Below, in pieces: positions 1 through 8,008 of a stretch of DNA of 40,571 nucleotides. The translations under genes were made by a program, and so were the position numbers. The notes beneath the pieces were generated by a model. It had not been told where the DNA came from. It searched no databases and saw only the letters and a program-made list of their open reading frames with translations. The stretch is taken from positions 1 to 40,571 of the forward strand of contig JALNXD010000028.1 in assembly GCA_023230565.1 (NCBI GenBank). The letters are read 5' to 3'. This DNA is from Syntrophales bacterium (GTDB lineage: Bacteria; Desulfobacterota; Syntrophia; Syntrophales; UBA2210). The stretch's first letter is position 1, and each line of letters starts with the position of its first letter.

Positions 1-1
1 C

Positions 2-139
2 TTTTTGTATGCGGGCTGGTGGATCGATCAGAAGTTCGGCTCCGCGCCCACTTTCATGCTTGGGCTCTTCTTTCTCGGGGTATTCCTCTGTGTAGGCCGT
101 CTGTACTGGGAAGCATGGGAGAGAAGAAAAACAGCTTAG
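2..139 (+). CDS. AtpZ/AtpI-like ATP synthase accessory protein, 3' end only
   Basis: The window opens inside this reading frame, so only the last 45 residues are present. They include GWWIDQKFGSAP followed by one hydrophobic helix and a short basic tail. GWWIDxKFG plus a single trailing membrane helix is the hallmark of the AtpZ/AtpI family, small two-helix membrane proteins that accompany F0F1 ATP synthase and are proposed to aid c-ring assembly or Mg2+ supply. The first helix lies outside the window. A terminator follows, so this is the last gene of its transcript, which is unusual because AtpZ normally starts an atp operon. The family call rests on the short motif. Confidence 0.6.
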   Translation, partial: FLYAGWWIDQKFGSAPTFMLGLFFLGVFLCVGRLYWEAWERRKTA

Positions 140-187
140 GCTGCGTAAGTAAGACGCCCCTACTCCCGGACCTTGAAGCTTGAGTTA

Positions 188-220
188 TTCCCCCTTTGCC
201 CGAGCAAGGGGGGAATTTTT
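188..220 (+). terminator. Intrinsic terminator after the AtpZ-like gene
   Basis: A C-rich arm (TTCCCCCTT) and a G-rich arm (AAGGGGGGAA) pair around a short loop and are followed at once by TTTTT. This separates the AtpZ-like gene from the solute-binding protein. Confidence 0.8.
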
Positions 221-391
221 CTTGATAGCTTATTTTCATGCTACTTTTTGACAGATATTGTGTGAATTGCAAAATTCCGATTTTCTCGCAGCATCAATTG
301 GCTTTCCGGCTACCCTCTTTTCTGCTAATATAATTTCAATTACAGACGATTCTTCTGAATCAGCCCTGTTAAATAAAGGTATAAAAAGCAA

Positions 392-1441
392 ATGAAAAAA
401 AAGGTGCTGCTCTTTGCAGGTATTGCGACAGTGTGTGCTATCGGGCTGATACTTCTGATGTCTTTCGGGCATAATCAACTGACCGCGGGCACAGACTCCA
501 AAGCGACTGTAAAGTCGATCGACAAGATAACCCTTTCCTATGTCGATACAACCCATGCCGTTCTGGCAGGCATTGCACTTCATCAGGGTTATTTTCTGCA
601 GGAAGGCTTGGAGGTAAGCCCGCGCACTCACTCGTTCGGGAAATCGGCTCTTGATGATCTGCTGAAGGGAAGAGCCGATTTTGCAACTGTCGCCGATCCG
701 CCTATCATGATGGAAATCATGAAAGGCGGCGACATAAGCGTCATTGCGACTATTCAGACTTCCAACAGGGATAATGCCGTCATTGCACTGAAAAAATCGG
801 ACATTGCCGTTCCGGCGGACTTGAAGGGGCGGAAAATCGCGGCGACCTTGGGGACCACTTCCGACTTCTTTATGGATGCCTTTCTTGTCGCAAACGGAAT
901 AGGCTGGTATGAGGTGGAGAAGGTAGGCCTGAAGCCGGAGGAGTTGAATGACGCTCTGATGAGTGGTAAAGTTGACGCCGTTTCGGCCTTCCAGCCGTTT
1001 GTCGCGCAGATGCAAAAGGAATTGGGGGATCGGATAATCTCCTTCACTGATGAAAGCATATATACATGGACCTTCAGTATCGTCGCGAAAAGGGAATTTA
1101 TTCGGAAAAACCCCGAGAGAGTGGCCAAACTTCTCCGCGCACTCTTACGAGCCGAAGATTTCGTCAAAACGAATCCCGCTGAAGCCCAAAAGATTGTAGC
1201 CGGTTACAGCGGGATGGATATCGATATTGTCAGCGAGATTTGGTCTCACATGAGATTTGCCGTAACGCTCGAGCAATTTCTCGTACTTGCACTCGAAGAT
1301 GAGTCCCGGTGGGCAGTCAACAGCGGGATAATTAAAAATAGAAAAATTCCAAACTATCTCAAGTATTTCTATTTCGAAGGTCTGGAATCAGTGAAGCCCG
1401 AAGCTGTAAGAATTTTGCGCAGGAAATCGGTCGGGAACTGA
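392..1441 (+). CDS. NMT1/SsuA-type periplasmic solute-binding protein
   Basis: A 349-residue protein with one N-terminal hydrophobic segment (about residues 5-25, after MKKK), an uncleaved anchor or a signal peptide without a lipobox. The body is a two-lobe binding fold of the NMT1/THI5-like, SsuA/nitrate-binding type: IALHQGYFLQEGLEV near residue 62, LLKGRADFATVADPPIM near 90, DLKGRKIAATLGTTSDFF near 143, then LMSGKVDAVSAFQPF. Such proteins normally feed ABC importers of nitrate, sulfonates, pyrimidine precursors or similar. No permease or ATPase gene follows; a sensor kinase starts 4 bases later. A perfect TATAAT lies at 329-334, but no good -35 precedes it. The ligand cannot be told from sequence. 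Confidence 0.8.
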   Translation: MKKKVLLFAGIATVCAIGLILLMSFGHNQLTAGTDSKATVKSIDKITLSYVDTTHAVLAGIALHQGYFLQEGLEVSPRTHSFGKSALDDLLKGRADFATVADPPIMMEIMKGGDISVIATIQTSNRDNAVIALKKSDIAVPADLKGRKIAATLGTTSDFFMDAFLVANGIGWYEVEKVGLKPEELNDALMSGKVDAVSAFQPFVAQMQKELGDRIISFTDESIYTWTFSIVAKREFIRKNPERVAKLLRALLRAEDFVKTNPAEAQKIVAGYSGMDIDIVSEIWSHMRFAVTLEQFLVLALEDESRWAVNSGIIKNRKIPNYLKYFYFEGLESVKPEAVRILRRKSVGN

Positions 1442-1445
1442 TCCT

Positions 1446-2957
1446 ATGAATATAAGAAAGAGACTCAGGTTAAGTGTTGCGGTTTCAGCAATAGCGGTTG
1501 TTGTTGTCGCCCTGCTGCTTTTTACAGGATTTTACCGTATTAATAATGTTTTTAAAGAGCTTGATATCATTAACGAGATTCATAGAGGGCTGTTTCAGAG
1601 AGCGACGCTGCTGCACGACTATATATTGACCGGTAACGAACGTGCAAAAGAACAGTGGCTTGCCGAACATATGCATATCGGACAGGCACTGGCGGCAGCC
1701 TCCGACGAGTTCGAAGAAGATCCGGCAGATCAGGATATTATCGCCGAGATGATAAGAGATCATGAAGCGACTGAAATTCTTTTCACCGGTATAATTGCAA
1801 ATCGGGAAAAAACCAAATCGGCTTTTGTATCGGCCGAGCTTTCCCGGGCAATTGAGAACAGGCAACTCACGCAGGTGAATATCAGGATGTACGGTAAAAT
1901 TCTTCGGATAGAGGATTTACGAAATGCGGCACGGAATCGCGTTTTTTCCGAACTGAAACTGATAGGCGGAGGCATCGTCGCTATAATTGTATTGCTTGCC
2001 GCAGCAGCCGCGACCGGTTATTGGAATACGGCCCGTGTTATAGCAGAACGTATTTCCAGGCTTCGGGAGGGGTCCGCTAAAATTGGCGGAGGAGATCTTG
2101 AATACAGGATCGATATCGAAGGAAACGATGAATTTACGGATTTTTCCCATGCATTCAATGCCATAACAGAGAAACTGCGCACGTCCTATATTGAACTTCA
2201 GAGCGAGATAAAGGAGCGCAGGCATGCCGAAGAGGCACTGCAGCAAATGAATGAAACACTGGAGCAGCGGGTTGCCGAACGTTCCGGACTTGCCGAGCGG
2301 AGGGCAAAACAGCTTCAAGCACTCGCGGTTGAGCTTATCGAAACCGAGGAGCGCGAACGGCGCCAATTCGCGCATCTTTTGCATGATGATCTGCAGCAAA
2401 TGCTAGCTGCAGCAAGAATTCAGCTACAGGCAATCACAGTCAAATTTCCTGATGAACCACTGCTAAAAGAAGTGGATCATGTTTTGCAGGAATCCATGGA
2501 AAAGTCGCGCAATCTTTCACACGAGTTGAGCCCTCCCGTCTTGCAGCGCTCCGGATTGATCCCTTCTTTACAGTGGTTGTGCAATCGAATGGATGAACGA
2601 TTCGGCTTAAAGGTGGAATTCGAAATCAATGTCAGGGAGCGGTTTGAATATGGGCCGCTAAAAACTTTTATTTTCAGGGCGGTCCAGGAGCTTTTGTTTA
2701 ATGTGGTAAAGCATGCCGGTGTAAAAGAGACACAACTTGTCCTCTCCGGAAGCGACACAGATCTTTCCGTTTCCGTAATCGATAAAGGGATGGGTTTTTC
2801 TGCTGATTTGCCCGGAAAAGATGACGCAGGATTTGGTTTGATCAGTATCAGAGAACGGGCACGCTCCATAGGGGGCACCCTTAATATCGAAAGCACTCCC
2901 GGCAAGGGCAGCAGGTTTACCCTTATCGTTCCGCTTTACGCCGAAATGAAGCGGTAA
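1446..2957 (+). CDS. Membrane sensor histidine kinase, HAMP plus HisKA_3 (NarX/DesK type)
   Basis: 503 residues. A first membrane helix (about 11-31), a periplasmic helical sensor (32-170) and a second helix (172-194) are followed by a HAMP linker, a coiled coil (about 245-290) and a HisKA_3 dimerisation helix with the phospho-acceptor in LLHDDLQQ (His313). The HATPase_c domain has its N box at QELLFNVVKHA (Asn419) and G-box residues in DKGMGF and GFGLISIRERA. Only 4 bases separate it from the solute-binding protein, so the two are cotranscribed and probably work together, with the binding protein presenting a ligand to the sensor. A kinase of this class should act on a NarL/LuxR-type regulator, and none is encoded next to it in this window. 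Confidence 0.9.
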   Translation: MNIRKRLRLSVAVSAIAVVVVALLLFTGFYRINNVFKELDIINEIHRGLFQRATLLHDYILTGNERAKEQWLAEHMHIGQALAAASDEFEEDPADQDIIAEMIRDHEATEILFTGIIANREKTKSAFVSAELSRAIENRQLTQVNIRMYGKILRIEDLRNAARNRVFSELKLIGGGIVAIIVLLAAAAATGYWNTARVIAERISRLREGSAKIGGGDLEYRIDIEGNDEFTDFSHAFNAITEKLRTSYIELQSEIKERRHAEEALQQMNETLEQRVAERSGLAERRAKQLQALAVELIETEERERRQFAHLLHDDLQQMLAAARIQLQAITVKFPDEPLLKEVDHVLQESMEKSRNLSHELSPPVLQRSGLIPSLQWLCNRMDERFGLKVEFEINVRERFEYGPLKTFIFRAVQELLFNVVKHAGVKETQLVLSGSDTDLSVSVIDKGMGFSADLPGKDDAGFGLISIRERARSIGGTLNIESTPGKGSRFTLIVPLYAEMKR

Positions 2958-3199
2958 ACAACTGCGTCTGCAGACCTTTTTCGCCGTATTCTCATACCCT
3001 TTAGCCTATCTGCTTAACCGTAGCATTACAGATACGGCAACATGCAAGAAAATCCTGTAAAATACTCGCAGTACCGCCCAAAATCGGTGCGGCTGCCGGG
3101 TATCGAAGAAAAGCAGACCCACTGTATCGACTGCCAAAATGCCCGTGTGCATCACCGGGTTTCAGCCCTCTGCGGATGCAAGTTCGTATACAACTCTTC

Positions 3200-3913
3200 C
3201 TATATGCTGCTCAGAAATGGTTCCGCAATAAAATAGATGCCCAAAAGTGCGATCACCACTCCGGCACCGCGCCGAAACCACAGACCGGCTCCCTGCCAGG
3301 CACCGCTCTCAGTAAGCTTTCTCACCATTGCCGTTGAGCTTCCCGCCACTCCGATGGGAATGCAATGGCCAATTGCGAAAAAAAGCATCATGAGCGAACC
3401 GGCCACTATTTTTTGCTGCACTGTCACAATCGCCAGTATCGGCGCTATAAAGCCGAAGGTGCAAGATCCGGACAGTACTCCATAGGCAAGTCCCAGAATA
3501 AAGGCGCCGAATATGCCTCGCAGATTGAGCCGGTAAACCAGCGATCCCGACATGGAACAGGCCTGCACCCCCAACATGCCGAGAGCCACCCAGATCAACA
3601 CCCCTCCCACCAGCACCTGCAGCCAGATGCCCACGTCGCCCAGCATGCGGCCCAATACGGCACATATGACGCCGATGGCGGCAATGGTAATAAACAGGCC
3701 CGCCGTAAAGGCGCCCGCATACCAACTTGCCCTGCGCGGATTCACTGTATTTTCCTGGCCGCCCACGTAGGCAACAATTAATGGAATGGATGCCAGGTGA
3801 CACGGTGAAAACAGAACACTCACCATCCCCCAGAGAAAAGCCCCTGCAACCGCAATTGCAAATCCCCCTGTCATCCACTGATTTATAGTAATAAATATTT
3901 GATCAAAAAGCAT
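3200..3913 (-). CDS. ccdA: CcdA/DsbD-type transmembrane thiol-disulfide reductant conduit
   Basis: An integral membrane protein of 237 residues with about six helices. Two membrane cysteines sit in the family motifs FSPCHLASIP (Cys38) and GSCTFGFIAPIL (Cys151). CcdA/DsbD proteins pass electrons from cytoplasmic thioredoxin through this cysteine pair to periplasmic thioredoxin-like partners. The frame stays open about 59 codons further upstream, but that part looks non-coding. I place the start at the ATG at 3913, with AAAGGGG about 11 bases upstream. It is the last gene of the leftward arsenic/redox cluster, where it could reduce the periplasmic thioredoxin encoded at 5946-6335. It converges with the histidine kinase gene. 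Confidence 0.85.
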   Translation of the reverse strand: MLFDQIFITINQWMTGGFAIAVAGAFLWGMVSVLFSPCHLASIPLIVAYVGGQENTVNPRRASWYAGAFTAGLFITIAAIGVICAVLGRMLGDVGIWLQVLVGGVLIWVALGMLGVQACSMSGSLVYRLNLRGIFGAFILGLAYGVLSGSCTFGFIAPILAIVTVQQKIVAGSLMMLFFAIGHCIPIGVAGSSTAMVRKLTESGAWQGAGLWFRRGAGVVIALLGIYFIAEPFLSSI

Positions 3914-4090
3914 ATCTGCTTGAGCCCCTTTGTTGATATTGCCGATCATAAAATGCCATTGTGTTTCACCATCCTTATAACAGCTAATTCTTTGTACTCC
4001 ATTATTTCCGTATTTCGCAGTCGCTATTTGCCGGGTATATGCAACTGCCCTCATCAACCGCACGGCAAGCTGGCCATACATTGCAATCAA

Positions 4091-5182
4091 CTATTGCTTG
4101 CATGACAGGTGGCACACCCCGGTGGGGGTTTCCACAGCGTAGGGAAAGTATTTGCGTTTGAACCAAAGAGCGGCGCTCACGAGAGAGATGAGAACGGGCA
4201 CCTCCACCAGAGGCCCGATTACAGCGGCAAAGGCCTGCCCGGAATCCAGGCCGAAGACGGCCACGGCAACGGCGATGGCCAGCTCGAAGTTATTAGAGGC
4301 GGCGGTAAATGACAGGGTCGTGGCCTGCTCATAGGTCGCCTTGGCTTTCATGGAAAACCAGAAGGAAACAAAAAACATTGTCACGAAGTAGATGCAAAGA
4401 GGAATTGCCACACGCACCACATCCATGGGCAGCCGCACGATGTATTCCCCTTTAAGCGAGAACATCACCAGAATCGTGAAAAGCAGTGCAATCAGGGTGA
4501 TGGGACTGATTCTAGGAATAAACTTTTCTTCATACCGTACAGCCCCGACTGTTTTAAGGCCGATCACCCTTGAGAGCACCCCGGCGATAAAGGGAATCCC
4601 CAGATAGATGAAGACGCTTTCAGCGATCCGGCCGATGGAGATATCGACCACCATTCCCTCGAGGCCGATCCACCGGGGCAGCACTGTAATAAAGATATAG
4701 GCATAGACGGAAAAGAAGAGCACCTGAAAGATTGAATTGAAGGCCACCAATCCTGCGCAATACTCCCGGTCGCCGCTGGCCAGATCGTTCCAGACGATTA
4801 CCATGGCGATGCAGCGGGCCAGACCAATCAAAATCAATCCTACCATGTACTCCTGGTGCCCGGATAAAAAAGCGATGGCCAGAAGAAACATCAGAACGGG
4901 CCCGATGATCCAGTTTTGGACTAACGACAATGCCAGTACCTTTATGTCGCGGAACACGAATGCGAGTTTTTCGTATTTGACCTTTGCCAGAGGCGGATAC
5001 ATCATCAGAATCAGACCGATGGCTATGGGAATATTTGTGGTCCCCACGGAAAATCGGTTGATGAAGTTCTTGATATCCGGTAACAGATACCCGCTGCCCA
5101 CGCCGATTATCATGGCCAGAAAAATCCACAGGGTGAGAAAACGATCCAGAAAGCTCAGTTTTTTCATTGTAGAATCGTTCAT
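4091..5182 (-). CDS. acr3: Arsenite efflux permease, Acr3 family
   Basis: 363 residues with about ten membrane helices. It matches the Acr3 branch of the bile acid:sodium symporter superfamily: IGLARCIAMVIVWNDLA carries the essential helix-4 cysteine (Cys124), FTAASNNFELAIAVAVA carries the conserved acidic residue (Glu300), and GPLVEVPVLI is also diagnostic. Acr3 exports As(III), and in some cases Sb(III), from the cytoplasm using the proton-motive force. The start at 5182 has AAGGAG 8 bases upstream. It belongs to the leftward operon under ArsR. A decayed arsC tail lies directly upstream, so this copy of the locus probably handles arsenite but does not itself reduce arsenate. Confidence 0.95.
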   Translation of the reverse strand: MNDSTMKKLSFLDRFLTLWIFLAMIIGVGSGYLLPDIKNFINRFSVGTTNIPIAIGLILMMYPPLAKVKYEKLAFVFRDIKVLALSLVQNWIIGPVLMFLLAIAFLSGHQEYMVGLILIGLARCIAMVIVWNDLASGDREYCAGLVAFNSIFQVLFFSVYAYIFITVLPRWIGLEGMVVDISIGRIAESVFIYLGIPFIAGVLSRVIGLKTVGAVRYEEKFIPRISPITLIALLFTILVMFSLKGEYIVRLPMDVVRVAIPLCIYFVTMFFVSFWFSMKAKATYEQATTLSFTAASNNFELAIAVAVAVFGLDSGQAFAAVIGPLVEVPVLISLVSAALWFKRKYFPYAVETPTGVCHLSCKQ

Positions 5183-5213
5183 GATTTTTTCTCCTTATAG
5201 CTCAACTCAGAAA

Positions 5214-5290
5214 TCAAGAACGCAGCTTTTTCGGCAGCGTAGCGATAAATGCCCGAATTTCATCCCGCACACGGCGGTAATGGCCCAAGG
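5214..5290 (-). pseudogene. Remnant of the C-terminus of an arsenate reductase (ArsC, low-MW phosphatase type)
   Basis: Between the thioredoxin-fusion gene and acr3, one leftward frame reads HYRRVRDEIRAFIATLPKKL and then a stop at 5214-5216. The FRRVRDEI-plus-short-helix pattern is how thioredoxin-linked, low-molecular-weight-phosphatase-type ArsC proteins end. No start codon, no N-terminal catalytic CxxxxxR loop and no room for one is present. The fragment begins right after the stop codon of the upstream gene. It is most simply the leftover of an arsC gene deleted or replaced by recombination. The match rests on about 25 residues. Confidence 0.5.
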
Positions 5291-5307
5291 CCTTTTCGTG
5301 TATAATT

Positions 5308-5805
5308 CTAACCGGCCGCCTCTTCCAGCCAGCGACGGATCTTGCTCTTGTCCGGCGTCGTTCCCACTGACACGACCTTTTCATTGATGATCAGCGCCGG
5401 TGCGCCCATGACCCCGTATTTGCCGATTTCACGGATGTCCGATACATGGATGATCTCTCCCGGAACCTTCATTTCCGCCATGACTTCACGAACATCCATT
5501 TCAAGGCGACTGCACTGGGCGCAGCCGGGCCCCAGCACGAGTGCCCTGATCCCTGAAACCGCTTCTTCCTCTACCGGCTGTCCCATGAATCTCTTGAATT
5601 CACGAACGAGGGCTATGGCATAATGGTTTTCGGCACTCGAGGGGATGTAATTCTTTGTCGAAATCCGTTTGATCATTTCGCTGCCGATCTCCTCGTCGGA
5701 ACGCCGGGCGTAGTCGGGCGCAATCTCTTCCATAACCTTTTCCAGACTAATAATTCCTATCAGATTGCCCTTAATCCTTATCTGCATCACATCACTGCCG
5801 CGCAT
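5308..5805 (-). CDS. Thioredoxin-fold (thioredoxin_3) protein with an N-terminal extension
   Basis: 165 residues in two parts. Residues 1-85 form a helical extension with no family I can name. Residues 86-165 are a MTH895/TM0996-like mini-thioredoxin: LVLGPGCAQCSRL holds the CxxC pair (Cys95, Cys98) and VMGAPALIINEKVVSVG holds the cis-proline region. This thioredoxin_3 type is often found beside ArsP-like permeases and Acr3 in arsenic loci, where it is presumed to handle thiol chemistry of the metalloid or of its transporter. The ATG at 5805 has AAGGAG 9 bases upstream. The extension distinguishes it from the minimal paralogue at 6496-6729; the two share the GPGCxxC core, so one may derive from the other. 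Confidence 0.8.
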   Translation of the reverse strand: MRGSDVMQIRIKGNLIGIISLEKVMEEIAPDYARRSDEEIGSEMIKRISTKNYIPSSAENHYAIALVREFKRFMGQPVEEEAVSGIRALVLGPGCAQCSRLEMDVREVMAEMKVPGEIIHVSDIREIGKYGVMGAPALIINEKVVSVGTTPDKSKIRRWLEEAAG

Positions 5806-5945
5806 GGCGGATTTCTCCTTTTCATATTTTCACTCACCACAAAGATTCCCGTTTTTGCGGGCGCACCGCAAAACGCTATCGACGGGCCTTTCAGCCATCG
5901 GCGCCACATGGATCTTCTTCAGTTCATCCCTGCACTCCTGCATTT

Positions 5946-6335
5946 CTATGGTTCAACGCCCATTTCCTTCAGTTTTGCCGCTATATCGTTTTCGCTCATA
6001 AAACCCACATGACGATAGAACTCTTTACCCTCTTTATCGAAAAAAATCTGTGTGGGAATGGCCCGTAACCCGAATCTCTGAACCTGATCGCGGTGTTTCC
6101 ATACATCGATGAATATGATTGCGGCTTTTCCTCTAAATCGTTCTTCCACTTTTTTCATGACCGGTTCCATCATCTTGCAGGGGATACAGGATTTTGCCCC
6201 CAAGTCTATCATGGTAACCACCCCATTGACAGGAACTGATTCAAAATCGTTCGTGAGCTCTGTGGCTGAAAGGGGTCCGGTTATCAGAGCTGTAAAAAGG
6301 GCAATGCCGATCATAACCAAAATACATTTTTTCAT
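5946..6335 (-). CDS. Periplasmic thioredoxin-like protein
   Basis: 129 residues: a signal peptide (about residues 1-23, ending near LSATE), then a full thioredoxin fold with the active site GAKSCIPCKMMEP (Cys50, Cys53) and the cis-proline loop LRAIPTQIFF. The exported location and the CIPC motif point to a reductant carrier outside the cytoplasm. The ccdA product in the same operon is the obvious electron source. AAGGAG lies about 11 bases before the ATG at 6335. Family assignment is firm; the target of the reduction is unknown. Confidence 0.9.
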   Translation of the reverse strand: MKKCILVMIGIALFTALITGPLSATELTNDFESVPVNGVVTMIDLGAKSCIPCKMMEPVMKKVEERFRGKAAIIFIDVWKHRDQVQRFGLRAIPTQIFFDKEGKEFYRHVGFMSENDIAAKLKEMGVEP

Positions 6336-6495
6336 TATTAAAAATACTCCTTAACTATTGGACTGCTATAGCTTACAGCAGTGCAAATCTGTCTCTGAAG
6401 CCAGGTTTCCTGCAATGCGTGCATAATTACCAATGCAGTACATCTCCATCTCCAGCCCTACGCGCGAGACGCGTCGCTGATTGCATTCAGGTCAA

Positions 6496-6729
6496 TTATG
6501 GTTTCAGCCATTTTTTGACCTCTTCCTTGCGGGGAACCTTGCCTACACTCTTCACTTCTCCGTCGATCACGACGGCCGGTGTGCCGAATACGCCGTAGCT
6601 GGCGATCTTCATTATGTCGGTTACCTTTTCAATCTGCGCATCAACGCCGGTCTCTGCCACCGCCTCTTTCACAATATCTTCCACATTTTTGCACCGGGAA
6701 CATCCGGGGCCCAATACTTTGATTTCCAT
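6496..6729 (-). CDS. Mini-thioredoxin (thioredoxin_3 / MTH895 type redox-active disulfide protein)
   Basis: 77 residues, the full length of the family, with MEIKVLGPGCSRCKN at the N-terminus (Cys10, Cys13) and YGVFGTPAVVIDGEVKSVG at the cis-proline region. I start it at the ATG at 6729. The ATG six codons upstream lies inside the ribosome-binding site (AAAGGA, about 9 bases before 6729). Its gene is 26 bases downstream of the permease gene, the usual pairing for this family. It is cytoplasmic, with no signal peptide. It probably works with the permease, but the chemistry is not established for this family. Confidence 0.9.
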   Translation of the reverse strand: MEIKVLGPGCSRCKNVEDIVKEAVAETGVDAQIEKVTDIMKIASYGVFGTPAVVIDGEVKSVGKVPRKEEVKKWLKP

Positions 6730-6755
6730 GTTGTAATTTCCTTTCAATACTCTTT

Positions 6756-7928
6756 TTATCCGGCAAAGCTGCCGTAGACCATCCCCGCAATCGTCGACAT
6801 GACGACGATGATTCCACAGAAGACGGCCGTTTTTTTGACGCCCATTACGCTTCCAATTACCAGCATGTTCGGCAGTGAAAGCGCCGGTCCCGCAAGAAGC
6901 AGCGCCAGGGCGGGCCCTTTCCCCATCCCCGACCCTAAGAGACCCTGCAGAATAGGAATCTCGGTCAGGGTGGCAAAATACATCAACGCGCCCGCTACCG
7001 AGGCGAACAAGTTGGCCCGGAGAGAGTTGCCGCCGAGAAGTGACTGCACGTACTGCTCGGGAATAAGCGCCGGATGACCCGGCCTTCCCAGAAGGAACCC
7101 GGCTACGAGCACACCGCCTATCAGAAGGGGGAAGATCTGTTTCATGAATCCCCAGGTTGATTCAACCCAGGCGATTCGCTCATCCTTTTTGAACCAGGTC
7201 TTGACCATAAAGGCCAGTGCCACAAGAAGCACAGCGGTAATGTACCATTTATACGAAAAAATCATGGGCCAGAATCCGGATGCACCGGGCGCCGGGCGGG
7301 CAAAGGAGGCGAAAATGAGTATCAGCACCATGGTCAGGAGATAGAGGCTGTCCTGCAAGAGCGTGCGCTGGCTGTCACCTGAATCAGGCACATAGATCTG
7401 CCCAGCCGTTCTGGCTGCATCATCTTTTCTGAAGATTATGGACATCAGGATGCCGGTTACAAAGGCAAAGAGAATCGCACCAATCGCCCGGGCAAGTCCC
7501 AATTGCCATCCCAGAACCTTCGCCGTAAGGGTAATGGCCAGCACATTGATGGCAGGTCCCGAATAGAGAAAGGCAGTGGCGGGGCCGATCCCGGCGCCGC
7601 GGGTGTAAATTCCTGCAAAAAGAGGAAGGACGGTGCATGAGCACACCGCAAGGATGGTGCCGGATACCGAGGCGACCGAGTAAGAGAGTAGCTTGTTGGC
7701 CTGGGCGCCGAAATATTTCAGAACCGACGCCTGAGAGACAAAGACCGCGATAGCTCCCGCAATGAAAAAGGCGGGGATCAGACAGGTCAGCATGTGTTCG
7801 CGGGCGTATTCCCGAAGCATCATGAAGGCCTCAAGCCCCGACTGCCGGATCAATCCATGATCCCAGGGGATGAAATAGGCCGCCAGAAAAACACCGGCGA
7901 TTATCAGCAGCTTTGTTCGTTCTTTCAT
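6756..7928 (-). CDS. arsP: ArsP-like permease (DUF318 / YraQ family)
   Basis: 390 residues with eight or more membrane helices in two repeats. The first repeat has the signature AVCSCTVLPLFAGIYTRG (Cys96, Cys98) and GPATAFLYSGPAINV; the second has ALLLAGPALSLPNML. These are the conserved features of the DUF318 permease family, whose characterised member ArsP exports trivalent methylarsenite and aromatic arsenicals. The arsR gene just upstream, the mini-thioredoxin directly downstream and acr3 further on support an arsenic role, but other members have no known substrate. The gene symbol is given on that context. An AT-rich palindrome lies between arsR and this gene. Confidence 0.8.
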   Translation of the reverse strand: MKERTKLLIIAGVFLAAYFIPWDHGLIRQSGLEAFMMLREYAREHMLTCLIPAFFIAGAIAVFVSQASVLKYFGAQANKLLSYSVASVSGTILAVCSCTVLPLFAGIYTRGAGIGPATAFLYSGPAINVLAITLTAKVLGWQLGLARAIGAILFAFVTGILMSIIFRKDDAARTAGQIYVPDSGDSQRTLLQDSLYLLTMVLILIFASFARPAPGASGFWPMIFSYKWYITAVLLVALAFMVKTWFKKDERIAWVESTWGFMKQIFPLLIGGVLVAGFLLGRPGHPALIPEQYVQSLLGGNSLRANLFASVAGALMYFATLTEIPILQGLLGSGMGKGPALALLLAGPALSLPNMLVIGSVMGVKKTAVFCGIIVVMSTIAGMVYGSFAG

Positions 7929-7966
7929 ACCTTCTTTCTTTCTGTCGCTGTGAGCGGTTATCTATT

Positions 7967-7992
7967 TATATATAGGTATATAACTATATATT
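7967..7992. promoter_or_regulatory. AT-rich inverted repeat between arsR and the permease, candidate ArsR operator
   Basis: TATATATAG (7967-7975) and CTATATATT (7984-7992) form an inverted repeat, 8 of 9 positions matching, around an 8-base spacer. It lies 39 bases upstream of the permease start. ArsR/SmtB dimers bind AT-rich palindromes of this size, so this is a plausible operator for a promoter internal to the cluster. The base composition alone makes chance palindromes more likely here. Confidence 0.4.
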
Positions 7993-8008
7993 ATCGGCAA
8001 AAAAAATA

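Noticed and set aside
236..1015. Leftward frame of 259 residues opposite the solute-binding protein
   Set aside because: Antisense shadow of a clear family member; no family features or ribosome-binding site.
3042..3236. Rightward frame of 64 residues with several cysteines between the kinase and ccdA
   Set aside because: No ribosome-binding site, overlaps the end of ccdA, and its cysteines are not in a recognisable metal motif.
3914..4090. N-terminal 59-codon extension of ccdA
   Set aside because: No membrane or signal features, and a ribosome-binding site fits the ATG at 3913.
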